From Sphingobacterium sp. UBA7855 (GTDB lineage Bacteria > Bacteroidota > Bacteroidia > Sphingobacteriales > Sphingobacteriaceae), in contig DLST01000018.1 of assembly GCA_002500745.1 (NCBI GenBank), positions 343,227 through 407,226 on the forward strand: a DNA stretch of 64,000 nucleotides. Reading direction: 5' to 3'. Every line of letters begins with the position of its first letter. The first letter of the stretch is position 1. Of this stretch, positions 10,681 through 19,873 are shown piece by piece. A model generated the notes under the pieces. The model made no database searches. It saw only the letters and a program-made list of their open reading frames with translations, and was not told the origin of the DNA. A program made the translations under genes and the position numbers.

Positions 10681-10711
10681 ATTGTCCTCCACATCCGACG
10701 TGGAGGACAAT
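10681..10711 (+). terminator. Hairpin after osmC-like gene
   Basis: 12-bp perfect stem ATTGTCCTCCAC/GTGGAGGACAAT with a 7-nt loop, 22 bp after the stop. There is no clear T tract after it, so it may be a weak terminator or an mRNA 3' end stabiliser. Confidence 0.55.
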
Positions 10712-10800
10712 TGCTTTCAATCCTTGCCGTATTCATTTTCTTTATGGATATAATAGGTAAAGAGATATGAACAATTTGATTTTGCAAGAATTCAATAGAT

Positions 10801-13170
10801 TTACAAGCGGTTCTGCTCTTCTGTTTTTGCGGGCTGATTGTTACTTTTGACTTTTTGATTTCCAAAATGGTACCGAAGCGTCAGATTCACCTTTCTGGTA
10901 TCCCGATAATCTTTATAAAAGTTATTTTGATCGGCATATTTTGAAGATATGGTCATTATTTCCGTTTTAAAGATGTCCATAAACGATAGATTCACCTCAA
11001 ACTTGTTTCTAAAGAATTTTCGATTTGTCATCACATACGTACTGGAATAGCCAGTTATTTTAAATGGTCCCTGAATGGTGGGGGACGTAAAGGTATTGCC
11101 GAGCTCCAGATTCCAGCCTGCTTCTTTGCTCAAGACATAGCTGCTACTTATATTTCCGTTGCCAATATATACATCGTTCTTGTGCAGCACATCATCAGTC
11201 CCCATAAAGTAATTCTCATTGTACATTCCCTCTAGCTGCAGGTTCATTCCCCACCGTTCAGTAAACTGAAAACTCTTACCTAGGTCTATCCCTGCTCCCT
11301 GCCCCTTTTTAATGTTGGTATAGTGATAAATCAGCTGGTGGTTAACATTATCCTGCAAGGCTATTTCCATATTGGGCCACTTTTCAAATCGGTAGAAGAG
11401 ATCAATATTCCAGTTGTTTTTAGTCCACGTCAGATTCAGGTTATGCACGATCGTAGCCCTTAAACGGGGATCTCCCTGAAAGTATGAAAAACGATTGTAG
11501 TAGGATTTTGCGGGATTGAGCCAAGAATAAGAAGGACGACTGATCCGCTTTCCGTAAGAAAAACCGAACTGCTGATTTTCCGTCAAGTCATATTGCATAT
11601 AAAATGTCGGGAAGAGCACAAAATAATCCTGTTTATTGATATCTTCTGGTTCTGATACAATGCCCTTCAAGTTGGTATATTCTCCTCTTAATCCTGCTTT
11701 CCAGCTCCATTTTTTCCAGGTATAGTCCAATGAACCATAAAGAGCTACATTCCGTTCTTTGTAATCAAACTCACTGCTCTTATCCGGCCTATGCTCCAAC
11801 TTTCCCGATTCATCATCAGTGAACACAAGACTGTTTGTCGTTGTAACATCGCTAAATTTCCCTCCAAATTCCATCCCAAGCTGCTTTACTTTACCGGAAA
11901 AATCGACCTGTGAAGAAAAGAGCCTATTTTTATTTCCGTTGTTGCTAATAAATCGTGTATCCCTGGGTTGTTGATCCTTAAATCTCAGCGCGGTGAGCAC
12001 ATCCTGATTATTTGTCGAATGATGGTCTGTAAAGTAAGAAGACCAATTTATACTCCAGCTGGCGTTAAGCTTCTTAATGACCTGGAGATACATGTTTTTT
12101 GTTTCTGAAGATGACTCATGATCGTTTGTTGTGAGGTAGCTCGATTGTTGAATACGGTTGCTATCGTAAATGACAGTTGGCACCACGTAGGTACCATAGG
12201 TTTTGGGGCCATAATATCCGTTTAGACCTCCGCTAACAGTCCAGGTTGAATCGGGTGTGTATTCCATCGAAAGCACATAGCTGTTCTGACTGTTATTGGT
12301 ATCAAATCGATCCATCACACCTTCCCACGAAGTTTGCTCATTGGGGTAATACACATAATTTGTTTCGTAACGTGCGTAAGTTCCTCTTCCAAAATTATAG
12401 GTGCCACGAAGGTTGATTTTTTCATTTCTATAATACTGGGTCAGCCCAAACAGTTGCTTCCAGGTACTGCTTTTTTCGGCCAATGCCACCGCCGCACCCC
12501 GATATCCATAGAGGTTCGATTTGGAAAGCTTAATATTGATGATGGTACTGCCCTCGGCTTCATATTTTGCAGGAGGGTTGGTAATGACCTCGATCGATTG
12601 GACATCGCTGCCCGACGTATTCTCAAGATAGGTTTTCAATTCCTCCCCCGTGAGCATAACTTTTCGTTCATTAATCATTACAACAATATTTTTACTCCCA
12701 CGGACCATTAAATCTGAGCCATTTGCCATCACCAATGGCGTCCGTTTCAGAATGTCCCAACTGTTGAGTGCCGAAAGATTAGAATGCTGCACGTTAAATT
12801 CCAGGCGGTCCAACTTGCGGATCAATCTCGGCGCCCGCCCGATGACCTGTGCTTCTTCGAGTACTTTTGATTCGGGAATAAGTTCAAGTACCACAGGGCG
12901 AGCAATGGTGTCGCTACGGAAAAAGTGCTCCTGAGGTCTAAAGTTAAGATAAGTAGACCGTAGATAATAGCTGCCAGGATAATCCAGCGACAGCATAAAC
13001 TTTCCAAGATGGTCAGTTTTCACTTCACGAATGGCTTGATAGTTACTATCCAATAGCATAACGGTTGCACCTGTTAATACAGTTTTGTTAGTATCCTGAA
13101 CTTGTCCCCCGATCTTTGTCTGCGCTGAAAGCGCTAAAGGGAAAGCTAGAAAAAATAGGATCGATTTCAT
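10801..13170 (-). CDS. Outer-membrane beta-barrel receptor-like protein (carboxypeptidase-regulatory domain, plug, barrel)
   Basis: 789 residues from the ATG at 13170 (a TTG at 13176 is less likely). Signal peptide ends near ALSAQ. Domains: carboxypeptidase-regulatory-like fold (about 20-105), plug-like region (about 115-215, with RAPRLIRKLDRLEFNV and the GSDVQSIEVITNPPAKYEAEG motif), then a long barrel of the OMP_b-brl_3 kind. A charged C-terminal tail of about 20 residues extends past the last strand. It is divergent from a histidine kinase/response regulator pair that may control it. TonB dependence and ligand are not shown by the sequence. Confidence 0.83.
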   Translation of the reverse strand: MKSILFFLAFPLALSAQTKIGGQVQDTNKTVLTGATVMLLDSNYQAIREVKTDHLGKFMLSLDYPGSYYLRSTYLNFRPQEHFFRSDTIARPVVLELIPESKVLEEAQVIGRAPRLIRKLDRLEFNVQHSNLSALNSWDILKRTPLVMANGSDLMVRGSKNIVVMINERKVMLTGEELKTYLENTSGSDVQSIEVITNPPAKYEAEGSTIINIKLSKSNLYGYRGAAVALAEKSSTWKQLFGLTQYYRNEKINLRGTYNFGRGTYARYETNYVYYPNEQTSWEGVMDRFDTNNSQNSYVLSMEYTPDSTWTVSGGLNGYYGPKTYGTYVVPTVIYDSNRIQQSSYLTTNDHESSSETKNMYLQVIKKLNASWSINWSSYFTDHHSTNNQDVLTALRFKDQQPRDTRFISNNGNKNRLFSSQVDFSGKVKQLGMEFGGKFSDVTTTNSLVFTDDESGKLEHRPDKSSEFDYKERNVALYGSLDYTWKKWSWKAGLRGEYTNLKGIVSEPEDINKQDYFVLFPTFYMQYDLTENQQFGFSYGKRISRPSYSWLNPAKSYYNRFSYFQGDPRLRATIVHNLNLTWTKNNWNIDLFYRFEKWPNMEIALQDNVNHQLIYHYTNIKKGQGAGIDLGKSFQFTERWGMNLQLEGMYNENYFMGTDDVLHKNDVYIGNGNISSSYVLSKEAGWNLELGNTFTSPTIQGPFKITGYSSTYVMTNRKFFRNKFEVNLSFMDIFKTEIMTISSKYADQNNFYKDYRDTRKVNLTLRYHFGNQKVKSNNQPAKTEEQNRL

Positions 13171-13370
13171 GTACAAATAATTAGTCTTTTAATTTCATTA
13201 GCGCATACCTGGATTATTATATCTATTAGCTGTGCTGTCAAATGCATGGCTTTTTATGGTTATCCGTATGTGACAGTCGCTGACCTTTCACACGCTTCCG
13301 ATGGCTCAAAATTGTCCATCTCCGTAGTAAATAATGGTTAATGAAGGGTTAATGCTGCGTTAAAGTATAT

Positions 13371-13397
13371 TATATTTGCCTTTGGCAGTTATATTTG
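13371..13397 (+). promoter_or_regulatory. Tandem -7 boxes upstream of the histidine kinase
   Basis: Two identical TATATTTG boxes at 13371-13378 and 13390-13397, 19 nt apart start to start. Both match TAnnTTTG; the second ends 3 nt before the ATG at 13401. No clear TTG lies at the -33 distance from either. They favour the ATG at 13401 over a TTG codon at 13395 that overlaps the second box. Confidence 0.5.
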
Positions 13398-13400
13398 TGT

Positions 13401-14735
13401 ATGGAATTGAAACCCAAAAATTATAGTGTGCTTTTTACATTATTTTTTGCTGTACTGATCGGCATTCAGGGCTATCAATTGTACAACACCTATCAGCTCA
13501 AACAGCGCGATATTTTTGCAACAGTAAAAAGCAGACTGAATAAATTTCCAAAAATTGACAGCCTTTTTGATGATGATTTAATGAGCAAGGACATCGCCAG
13601 AGACTACTACATCAAATTGGTTAAAAATGAGATAACAGCTCAACAGCTTAAAGGGCTATATCATGCCAATGCACGTAAAACCTCCGGAAAGCTCACGCAC
13701 TATGTCGACAGCCTATTTCAACCACTGGGTATGGCTGTTATCCTAAAAAAAGAGATCTTGGGTATTTATTTTAAAAACTTTAACAAGCAGATTGCTGATG
13801 GCCCTATTACGGTTTACACCACACGGGGAAATTTCCAACGGCCTGTTGAACTTTCTTCCAGTGAATGGATAACGGAAAAAACCGAAACACAGAAAATTGA
13901 AGAGAGCATCCAAAGTAAGGAAATTTTGTACACCTTTTTAGTCCACAGGAAAAGTTCTTTTGAGGTAACCAATCTCCACTGGATATTATTCAAAGAACTC
14001 ACATCCCTCCTGTTGAGCACCTTATTCATATTGGTCGCCTTTCTTTGGCTTTTTTATAGAACCATTCAAAATCTCAAAAAACAGCAGAAGCAGATCACCG
14101 TGCTTCACGACGTGGTTGACAATGTATCGCATGAACTTAAAACCCCTATTGCAACCTTGAAAATTGCAGCTAAAACACTTCGAAAATCGACAGATGAAAA
14201 TATTATAACGGTCATTGAGCGGCAAGTCAATCGCCTGGAAAACACCCTTGATCCACTGACCGAAGACTTTAAACCAACGGATTATTCTCCTGTTACCGCG
14301 ATGGAACTCCAAGCGATTTTCGATGATTTTCAATTGACGAACCCGGACATTGCATTTGAAACAAGTCCATTGCCTGAAGGCAAATTGTGCTTGGGCCTCA
14401 GCGATGCGACAACATTATTTCAGAATCTCATGAATAATGCTGTAAAGTATGGCGCAAAATGGCTTAAAGTGCATTTTGAGCAAAAGAAAAATACGCTTTC
14501 AATTTTCATACAAGACAATGGCGATGGCATGGAGGATTGCGAACTTCCTTATATTTTCGACAAGTTTTACCGCATCCAAAAAAGCAATATACACGACACC
14601 AAGGGATTGGGAATCGGCCTTTTCCTTGTTAAAAAAATTGTGGATCGTTATCAGGGACAGCTTACAGTAACGAGTAAGCTTGGTGTAGGTACTACGTTTA
14701 ACATTCAATTGCCGCTCGTTGCTATTCCATCATGA
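13401..14735 (+). CDS. Sensor histidine kinase
   Basis: 444 residues. Two membrane helices (about 10-26 and 201-220) flank a periplasmic sensor region of about 175 residues with no recognised domain. HisKA follows with the phosphorylated His244 in DNVSHELKTP. HATPase boxes are NLMNNAVKYG (N), DNGDGM (G1) and KGLGIGLFLVKKIV (G2). The response regulator gene lies 105 bp downstream on the same strand. The architecture resembles the RprX-type kinases of Bacteroidota. The divergent outer-membrane protein gene is a possible target, by position only. Confidence 0.93.
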   Translation: MELKPKNYSVLFTLFFAVLIGIQGYQLYNTYQLKQRDIFATVKSRLNKFPKIDSLFDDDLMSKDIARDYYIKLVKNEITAQQLKGLYHANARKTSGKLTHYVDSLFQPLGMAVILKKEILGIYFKNFNKQIADGPITVYTTRGNFQRPVELSSSEWITEKTETQKIEESIQSKEILYTFLVHRKSSFEVTNLHWILFKELTSLLLSTLFILVAFLWLFYRTIQNLKKQQKQITVLHDVVDNVSHELKTPIATLKIAAKTLRKSTDENIITVIERQVNRLENTLDPLTEDFKPTDYSPVTAMELQAIFDDFQLTNPDIAFETSPLPEGKLCLGLSDATTLFQNLMNNAVKYGAKWLKVHFEQKKNTLSIFIQDNGDGMEDCELPYIFDKFYRIQKSNIHDTKGLGIGLFLVKKIVDRYQGQLTVTSKLGVGTTFNIQLPLVAIPS

Positions 14736-14840
14736 AGTAAGTTTAATCAGCTGCGGGAAAGAAATAGGAAATAAGCCCCAAGACAATGCTAATATCGCAA
14801 GCATAGAAAAGTAGTTTAAATGAACGACTGAATATAAAAA

Positions 14841-15515
14841 ATGAACAAATTACTCCTCGTTGAAGATGATCCTGATTTTGGGTTTATGCTCAAGCAATAC
14901 CTTGAGCTGTCTGCATTTGTCGTAGATTGGATAGCGCAGCCTCAGGATCTTATGGAAAATTTTCAGCAGCTAGCGGGCTACGACCTGGTTATACTGGATG
15001 TGATGCTTCCTCAAATCAGCGGCTTTAGTCTGGCCAAAGAAATTAATGCCCTGCATCCGGCATTACCATTTATCTTTTTAACCGCCAAAGAACAAAAGAT
15101 CGACAAGCTTACGGGACTAAAAATCGGTGCTGATGATTATGTTACTAAACCTTGCGACCCTGAAGAACTCTTGCTTCGCATACAGAATATATTAAAACGA
15201 AATCAGAAAAATAGTACGCCAAAATCGATTGCCATCGGGACATATGTATTTCACCCCGAACAGTTAGTATTAAGCCATGCACAGGGTCAGTTTAAGCTCA
15301 CTGAACGCGAAGCACAACTGCTCCTATTTCTATGGCAACACAGGGGCCAGCTTGTCACGCGTGAAGATATTCTTGAAAAGGTATGGGGGAATGCAGATTT
15401 CTTTACCGGAAGGAGCATGGATGTCTTTGTTACCCGGATCCGCAAATATTTAAGCCTGGATCCCAATCTGAGCATCAATTCCAATAGAGGTGTCGGATTT
15501 ACGATTCAATTTTAA
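14841..15515 (+). CDS. OmpR/PhoB family response regulator
   Basis: 224 residues. The receiver domain (1-120) has the acidic pair in VEDDPDF, phospho-acceptor Asp53 in LVILDVMLP and the conserved Lys in YVTKP. The winged-helix DNA-binding domain (about 130-224) shows LTEREAQLLLFLWQHRGQLVTRE and ends GVGFTIQF. It is the partner of the kinase just upstream (RprX/RprY-like). Its stop is only 3 bp from the end of the convergent DUF2157 gene, and no terminator fits between them. Confidence 0.94.
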   Translation: MNKLLLVEDDPDFGFMLKQYLELSAFVVDWIAQPQDLMENFQQLAGYDLVILDVMLPQISGFSLAKEINALHPALPFIFLTAKEQKIDKLTGLKIGADDYVTKPCDPEELLLRIQNILKRNQKNSTPKSIAIGTYVFHPEQLVLSHAQGQFKLTEREAQLLLFLWQHRGQLVTREDILEKVWGNADFFTGRSMDVFVTRIRKYLSLDPNLSINSNRGVGFTIQF

Positions 15516-15518
15516 GCG

Positions 15519-16574
15519 TTATCCAGCAATCTCTTCCTTCCGTTTGTTCCATAATTTCTCTGCCCAACGGCCAACAAACCAAAAGGACACGGCCAAAATC
15601 AAAAAGAATACTGCTCGATTGATGTTGTCCCAGAGGTATTCCACATAACGTGTATAGATATTGAGCACTAAAAATACAAACCCAACTTCTCTGGTCACAT
15701 TGTCTTTCGCTTTTAATCCATAGACGACCAGAAATACAGATACCGCAGTTGACAATATACCCCAGTAGAACATATGGTATTGACGTACGGTGGTCCATTC
15801 ATAAAAATCAGCATAATTCCCAAAAATAGAGAGTGTCCATAAGGATACCATCAGATAGATCAATCCGACAATATAACTGATAGGCTGAAAGACTTGTAGC
15901 TGTGCGAACCGTGGCTGAGCCCAAACGGCCAGTGCAGTGATCAGTGTCCCAAAAATGGTAAACCGAAGGGGATAATTCATTCCCCAAAACTTGAAGCCCC
16001 AATTGCTATGGTACGCCGTTTCGGTTGCAAACCATACCCCTAGCGCCAATAGCATAAATGTCCAGATGAGCTTACTATCAAGCTTGACAGCAAGAAAACC
16101 ATAAATCGCCACGGAAAGCAAAAATAAAAGCGAGTAGTGCATGGTATCTTTATCCAATACCTTACCCATAAATCCAATACAGGCTGCCGTAGCGAAAACT
16201 CCAATCAGCATCATGGTTTCGGTGGATAAGTTTTTATACGGATAGCGTTTCTTATAGCGCAACCCCAGGGTATAGAACAATACGGCCACGGCAGCAAAAA
16301 AGAAACAAAACAAGATATTTGGTGCTTCGTAAAGGGTATCCACAAAGGCTAGGAATGACGCATCGGTAAACAGCGAAAAAACGGCGAATACCAGAGATGC
16401 CAGTGCAATCCAAAAAGCATACCGAGCCAGTTGCCCCCAATCAAAACTTTTCACGTCCAAACTCTCCATCAGCTCGTTCGCTTTTTGCTCATCCAATAAA
16501 TTTTCTTTCTTCCAGAATTGGACAATATCATCGATCGATTGCTTTTCTTGTTTGCTGACGTCGTATTTTCGCAT
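15519..16574 (-). CDS. DUF2157-like polytopic membrane protein
   Basis: 351 residues from the ATG at 16574 (a TTG at 16595 is less likely). The N-terminal cytoplasmic segment of about 60 residues (SKQEKQSIDDIVQFWKK..., LLDEQKANELMESL) is typical of DUF2157. About 10 predicted membrane helices follow, and a basic tail closes the protein (EKLWNKRKEE). The function of the family is unknown. It is a single gene convergent with the response regulator. Confidence 0.72.
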   Translation of the reverse strand: MRKYDVSKQEKQSIDDIVQFWKKENLLDEQKANELMESLDVKSFDWGQLARYAFWIALASLVFAVFSLFTDASFLAFVDTLYEAPNILFCFFFAAVAVLFYTLGLRYKKRYPYKNLSTETMMLIGVFATAACIGFMGKVLDKDTMHYSLLFLLSVAIYGFLAVKLDSKLIWTFMLLALGVWFATETAYHSNWGFKFWGMNYPLRFTIFGTLITALAVWAQPRFAQLQVFQPISYIVGLIYLMVSLWTLSIFGNYADFYEWTTVRQYHMFYWGILSTAVSVFLVVYGLKAKDNVTREVGFVFLVLNIYTRYVEYLWDNINRAVFFLILAVSFWFVGRWAEKLWNKRKEEIAG

Positions 16575-16677
16575 ACATTTAGATTTATGGTGCAAGGTAC
16601 ATTATTTTTTTAAATCACTTGTATATCACATTTTATTCCAAAAGTCAGATCGGCTCGCATAATTCCTTTAAAATCTG

Positions 16678-16726
16678 TAATTTTGCATGTTTTGCATTTA
16701 ATCCCTCACAAAGGGACCTTAAGGAG
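16678..16726 (+). promoter_or_regulatory. uvrA -7 box and Shine-Dalgarno
   Basis: TAATTTTG at 16678-16685 matches the TAnnTTTG -7 element. AAGGAG at 16721-16726 lies 5 nt before the ATG at 16732, an unusually good ribosome-binding site for this genome. Confidence 0.6.
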
Positions 16727-16731
16727 TTTTC

Positions 16732-19572
16732 ATGGCAATAAAAAGAAGTCCAGATTTGGGCGAACAAAGTGAAGTTCAGGTATTTGGAGCGCGTGCGCAC
16801 AATTTAAAAAATATAGATGTTTCTTTTCCAAGAAATGAATTGGTTGTAATTACAGGTCTAAGCGGAAGTGGAAAGTCATCTTTGGCTTTTGACACCATTT
16901 ATGCCGAGGGGCAACGCCGCTATATGGAGACATTCAGTGCGTATAGCCGCCAGTTTTTGGGTGGTATGGAACGTCCGGATGTGGATAAAATATCGGGCTT
17001 AAGTCCGGTAATCTCGATTGAACAGAAAACAACCAGCAAAAACCCCAGGTCTACTGTTGGAACGATCACTGAGGTGTATGATTTTATGCGTTTACTTTTT
17101 GCCCGTGCTGGAGAAGCCTTCTCTTATGTGACCGGAAAAAAGATGGAGCGCATGTCGGACGATCAGGTCATTGAACGTATTCTGACTGAATTTGAAGGAC
17201 AGGCTTTAAATATCCTGGCACCTGTGGTCAAAGGACGTAAGGGGCATTATCGGGAATTGTTCGAACAAATCCGCAAGCAAGGTTATGTGAAGGTGCGTGT
17301 GGATGGGGAAATATTGGATCTTGTTCCAAAAATGCAGGTTGACCGGTATAAAATACACGATATTGAAATCGTAGTAGATCGTCTGAAAGTAGAGCGTGAA
17401 GATAAAAAGCGCTTACAGACGTCGGTCATGCAGGCGATGAAAACAGCAAAAGGAATCATCAAAGTCTCTAACAAGGACAACCAGGAGCAATTTTATAGCC
17501 GTTATCTCATGGATGCGGAATCGGGTATTTCGTATGATGAGCCACAGCCAAATACGTTCTCATTCAATTCGCCTTATGGTGCATGTCCCACGTGTGATGG
17601 TTTAGGCTATATTTTTGAAATTGATAAGCATGCGGTTATTCCGGACAAAAAGCTAAGCATTCAAAAAGGCGGTTTAGCGCCTCTAGGGCCCACGCGTGAA
17701 AACTGGACGTCGGAAGTATTGAAAGCTGTCGCTAAAAAATTGGATTTTACCATTTCAACGCCGCTTGAAAAGCTCAATGAAGAACAGATTGATCAGCTTT
17801 TGTTTGGAAATAAAGAAGAGCCTATCGTTGTCACGGTTTCTTATGGCAGTTATGGCACGCGTGAATATCGCGTTGAATTTGAAGGCATCTTTAAGATGCT
17901 GGAAGAATTTTCTGGAAAATCATCGGATGAAGCCCCTTCGTTAGATGATTTCAGAACAAAAGTTACCTGTCCTACCTGTGCGGGTGCCCGATTGAAAAAA
18001 GAATCTTTACATTTCAAAATTGCCGATAAGAACATCCATGAACTTGCTACGATGGATATCACTTCCATCAAAGAATGGTTTGACCAGGTAGAAAGTAAAC
18101 TTGACGAACGCCAGCTTATTATTGCCACAGAGATCTTAAAGGAAATCCGTGCGCGTTTGGGTTTCTTGCTGGATGTAGGTCTAAATTACCTGACCCTGGA
18201 CCGTACAGCGAAGACGCTTTCAGGTGGTGAGGCACAACGCATCCGTCTGGCCACACAGATTGGTTCGCAATTGGTGAATGTACTTTACATCCTGGATGAG
18301 CCGAGTATCGGACTGCATCAACGGGACAATGAGCGACTGATCAATGCACTCAAAAACCTACGCGATATTGGTAATTCGGTGCTTGTGGTAGAACATGATA
18401 AAGACATGATCCTACATGCCGACCATGTTATCGACATGGGACCTGCTGCGGGAGTTCATGGTGGTACGGTGGTTGCCGAGGGCACACCTAAAGAAATCTT
18501 AAAATCAGACTCCCTGACGGCGGCTTATCTCAATGGAACAAAAGAGGTAAAAATCCCTGAAAAACGTCGTACGGGCAATGGAAAAACATTGTCGTTACGA
18601 GGTGCAACAGGGCATAACTTGAAGAATCTTTCGGTCTCTTTTCCTTTAGGAAAGCTTATTGTGGTGTCCGGTGTTTCGGGTTCGGGCAAATCCAGCTTAA
18701 TTACAGGTACGTTGTACCCGATTTTGAATAAACATTTTTTCAGGGCGAAAGCAACTCCACTTCCCTTCAAAAAAATTGAAGGGTTAGAACATATTGACAA
18801 AGTTATCGAAATCGATCAAAGCCCTATCGGTCGTACACCGCGATCTAACCCATCAACCTACACAGGTGTATTTTCGGATATCAGAACCTTGTTTGTCCAG
18901 TTGCCTGAAGCAAAAATCAGGGGCTATAAGCCCGGAAGATTCTCCTTCAATGTGAAAGGTGGTCGTTGTGAAACCTGTCAGGGAGCCGGACTAAAGGTCA
19001 TTGAGATGAATTTTCTTCCGGATGTGCAGGTTCCTTGTGAAACCTGTCACGGAAAACGCTACAACCGAGAGACTTTGGAGGTACGCTATAAAGGAAAATC
19101 CATTTCCGATGTTCTCGATATGAGCATCAATGATGCGGTGGATTTCTTCGAAAATGTACCGAGTATCTACCGAAAGATTAAAACACTGCAGGATGTCGGT
19201 TTGGGTTACATTACCTTAGGTCAATCTTCGACAACCTTATCAGGAGGTGAGGCTCAGCGGGTAAAATTGGCTACTGAACTTTCTAAAAAAGATACTGGAA
19301 ACACATTTTACATCCTTGACGAACCGACTACCGGTCTTCACTTTGAAGATGTGAATGTACTGATGGGTGTTATCAATCGTTTAGTAGACCGTGGAAATAC
19401 GGTATTGATCATCGAGCACAATCTGGATGTGGTCAAATCGGCAGACTGGGTGATTGATATTGGTCCTGAGGGCGGTAAAGAAGGGGGCCAGGTCCTATTT
19501 GAGGGAACGCCTGAAAACTTAATTAAAAATAATAAAAGCGAAACGGCACGTTTCTTAAAGCTGGAGATGTGA
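16732..19572 (+). CDS. uvrA: Excinuclease ABC subunit A
   Basis: 946 residues, the usual length. UvrA finds bulky DNA lesions and loads UvrB in nucleotide excision repair. Two ABC modules are present, with Walker A GLSGSGKSS and GVSGSGKSS, signatures LSGGEAQRIRLA and LSGGEAQRVKLA, and LDEP Walker B motifs. The second zinc module is complete (CETCQGAG ... CETCHGKRY). In the first module the distal CPTCDGLG is present (Cys285, Cys288), but the proximal CxxC is replaced by Asp261 and Ser264 (YLMDAESG). I recall this pattern in other Bacteroidota UvrA copies, so it is probably a clade variant, possibly one of two paralogs. Confidence 0.96.
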   Translation: MAIKRSPDLGEQSEVQVFGARAHNLKNIDVSFPRNELVVITGLSGSGKSSLAFDTIYAEGQRRYMETFSAYSRQFLGGMERPDVDKISGLSPVISIEQKTTSKNPRSTVGTITEVYDFMRLLFARAGEAFSYVTGKKMERMSDDQVIERILTEFEGQALNILAPVVKGRKGHYRELFEQIRKQGYVKVRVDGEILDLVPKMQVDRYKIHDIEIVVDRLKVEREDKKRLQTSVMQAMKTAKGIIKVSNKDNQEQFYSRYLMDAESGISYDEPQPNTFSFNSPYGACPTCDGLGYIFEIDKHAVIPDKKLSIQKGGLAPLGPTRENWTSEVLKAVAKKLDFTISTPLEKLNEEQIDQLLFGNKEEPIVVTVSYGSYGTREYRVEFEGIFKMLEEFSGKSSDEAPSLDDFRTKVTCPTCAGARLKKESLHFKIADKNIHELATMDITSIKEWFDQVESKLDERQLIIATEILKEIRARLGFLLDVGLNYLTLDRTAKTLSGGEAQRIRLATQIGSQLVNVLYILDEPSIGLHQRDNERLINALKNLRDIGNSVLVVEHDKDMILHADHVIDMGPAAGVHGGTVVAEGTPKEILKSDSLTAAYLNGTKEVKIPEKRRTGNGKTLSLRGATGHNLKNLSVSFPLGKLIVVSGVSGSGKSSLITGTLYPILNKHFFRAKATPLPFKKIEGLEHIDKVIEIDQSPIGRTPRSNPSTYTGVFSDIRTLFVQLPEAKIRGYKPGRFSFNVKGGRCETCQGAGLKVIEMNFLPDVQVPCETCHGKRYNRETLEVRYKGKSISDVLDMSINDAVDFFENVPSIYRKIKTLQDVGLGYITLGQSSTTLSGGEAQRVKLATELSKKDTGNTFYILDEPTTGLHFEDVNVLMGVINRLVDRGNTVLIIEHNLDVVKSADWVIDIGPEGGKEGGQVLFEGTPENLIKNNKSETARFLKLEM

Positions 19573-19873
19573 TGTCGCTGTAGATGCCCTATCATTGAAA
19601 TGGAGAACCATTGTTTTTACTCCGGACTTGGGTAAGGCATACTGTATCCGACCGCCGTTAAATTGTGCATAAGTAATTCAATAACCCATATGCAATAATT
19701 ATGTCGGTTTTGCAGTTTGTTTTAGTATGTCAATAGGTATCATTTGCAGCCAGTTAATTGGTATAGGTGAACGCTTTAAAGGCTTTTATTTTAAAGGAAC
19801 AAGTGGAATGTCCATTTGATTTTCATCCGTGTTTATACGCTGTAAATATGGATATTTCGTAACTTTGTATTAT
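19573..19873 (+). other. Intergenic region uvrA-mutL with mutL -7 box
   Basis: 301 bp with no credible gene and no clear terminator hairpin. A perfect -7 match TAACTTTG at 19860-19867 ends only 6 nt before the mutL ATG at 19874. Transcripts starting the usual few bases downstream would be leaderless or nearly so. No TTG lies at the -33 distance. Confidence 0.5.
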
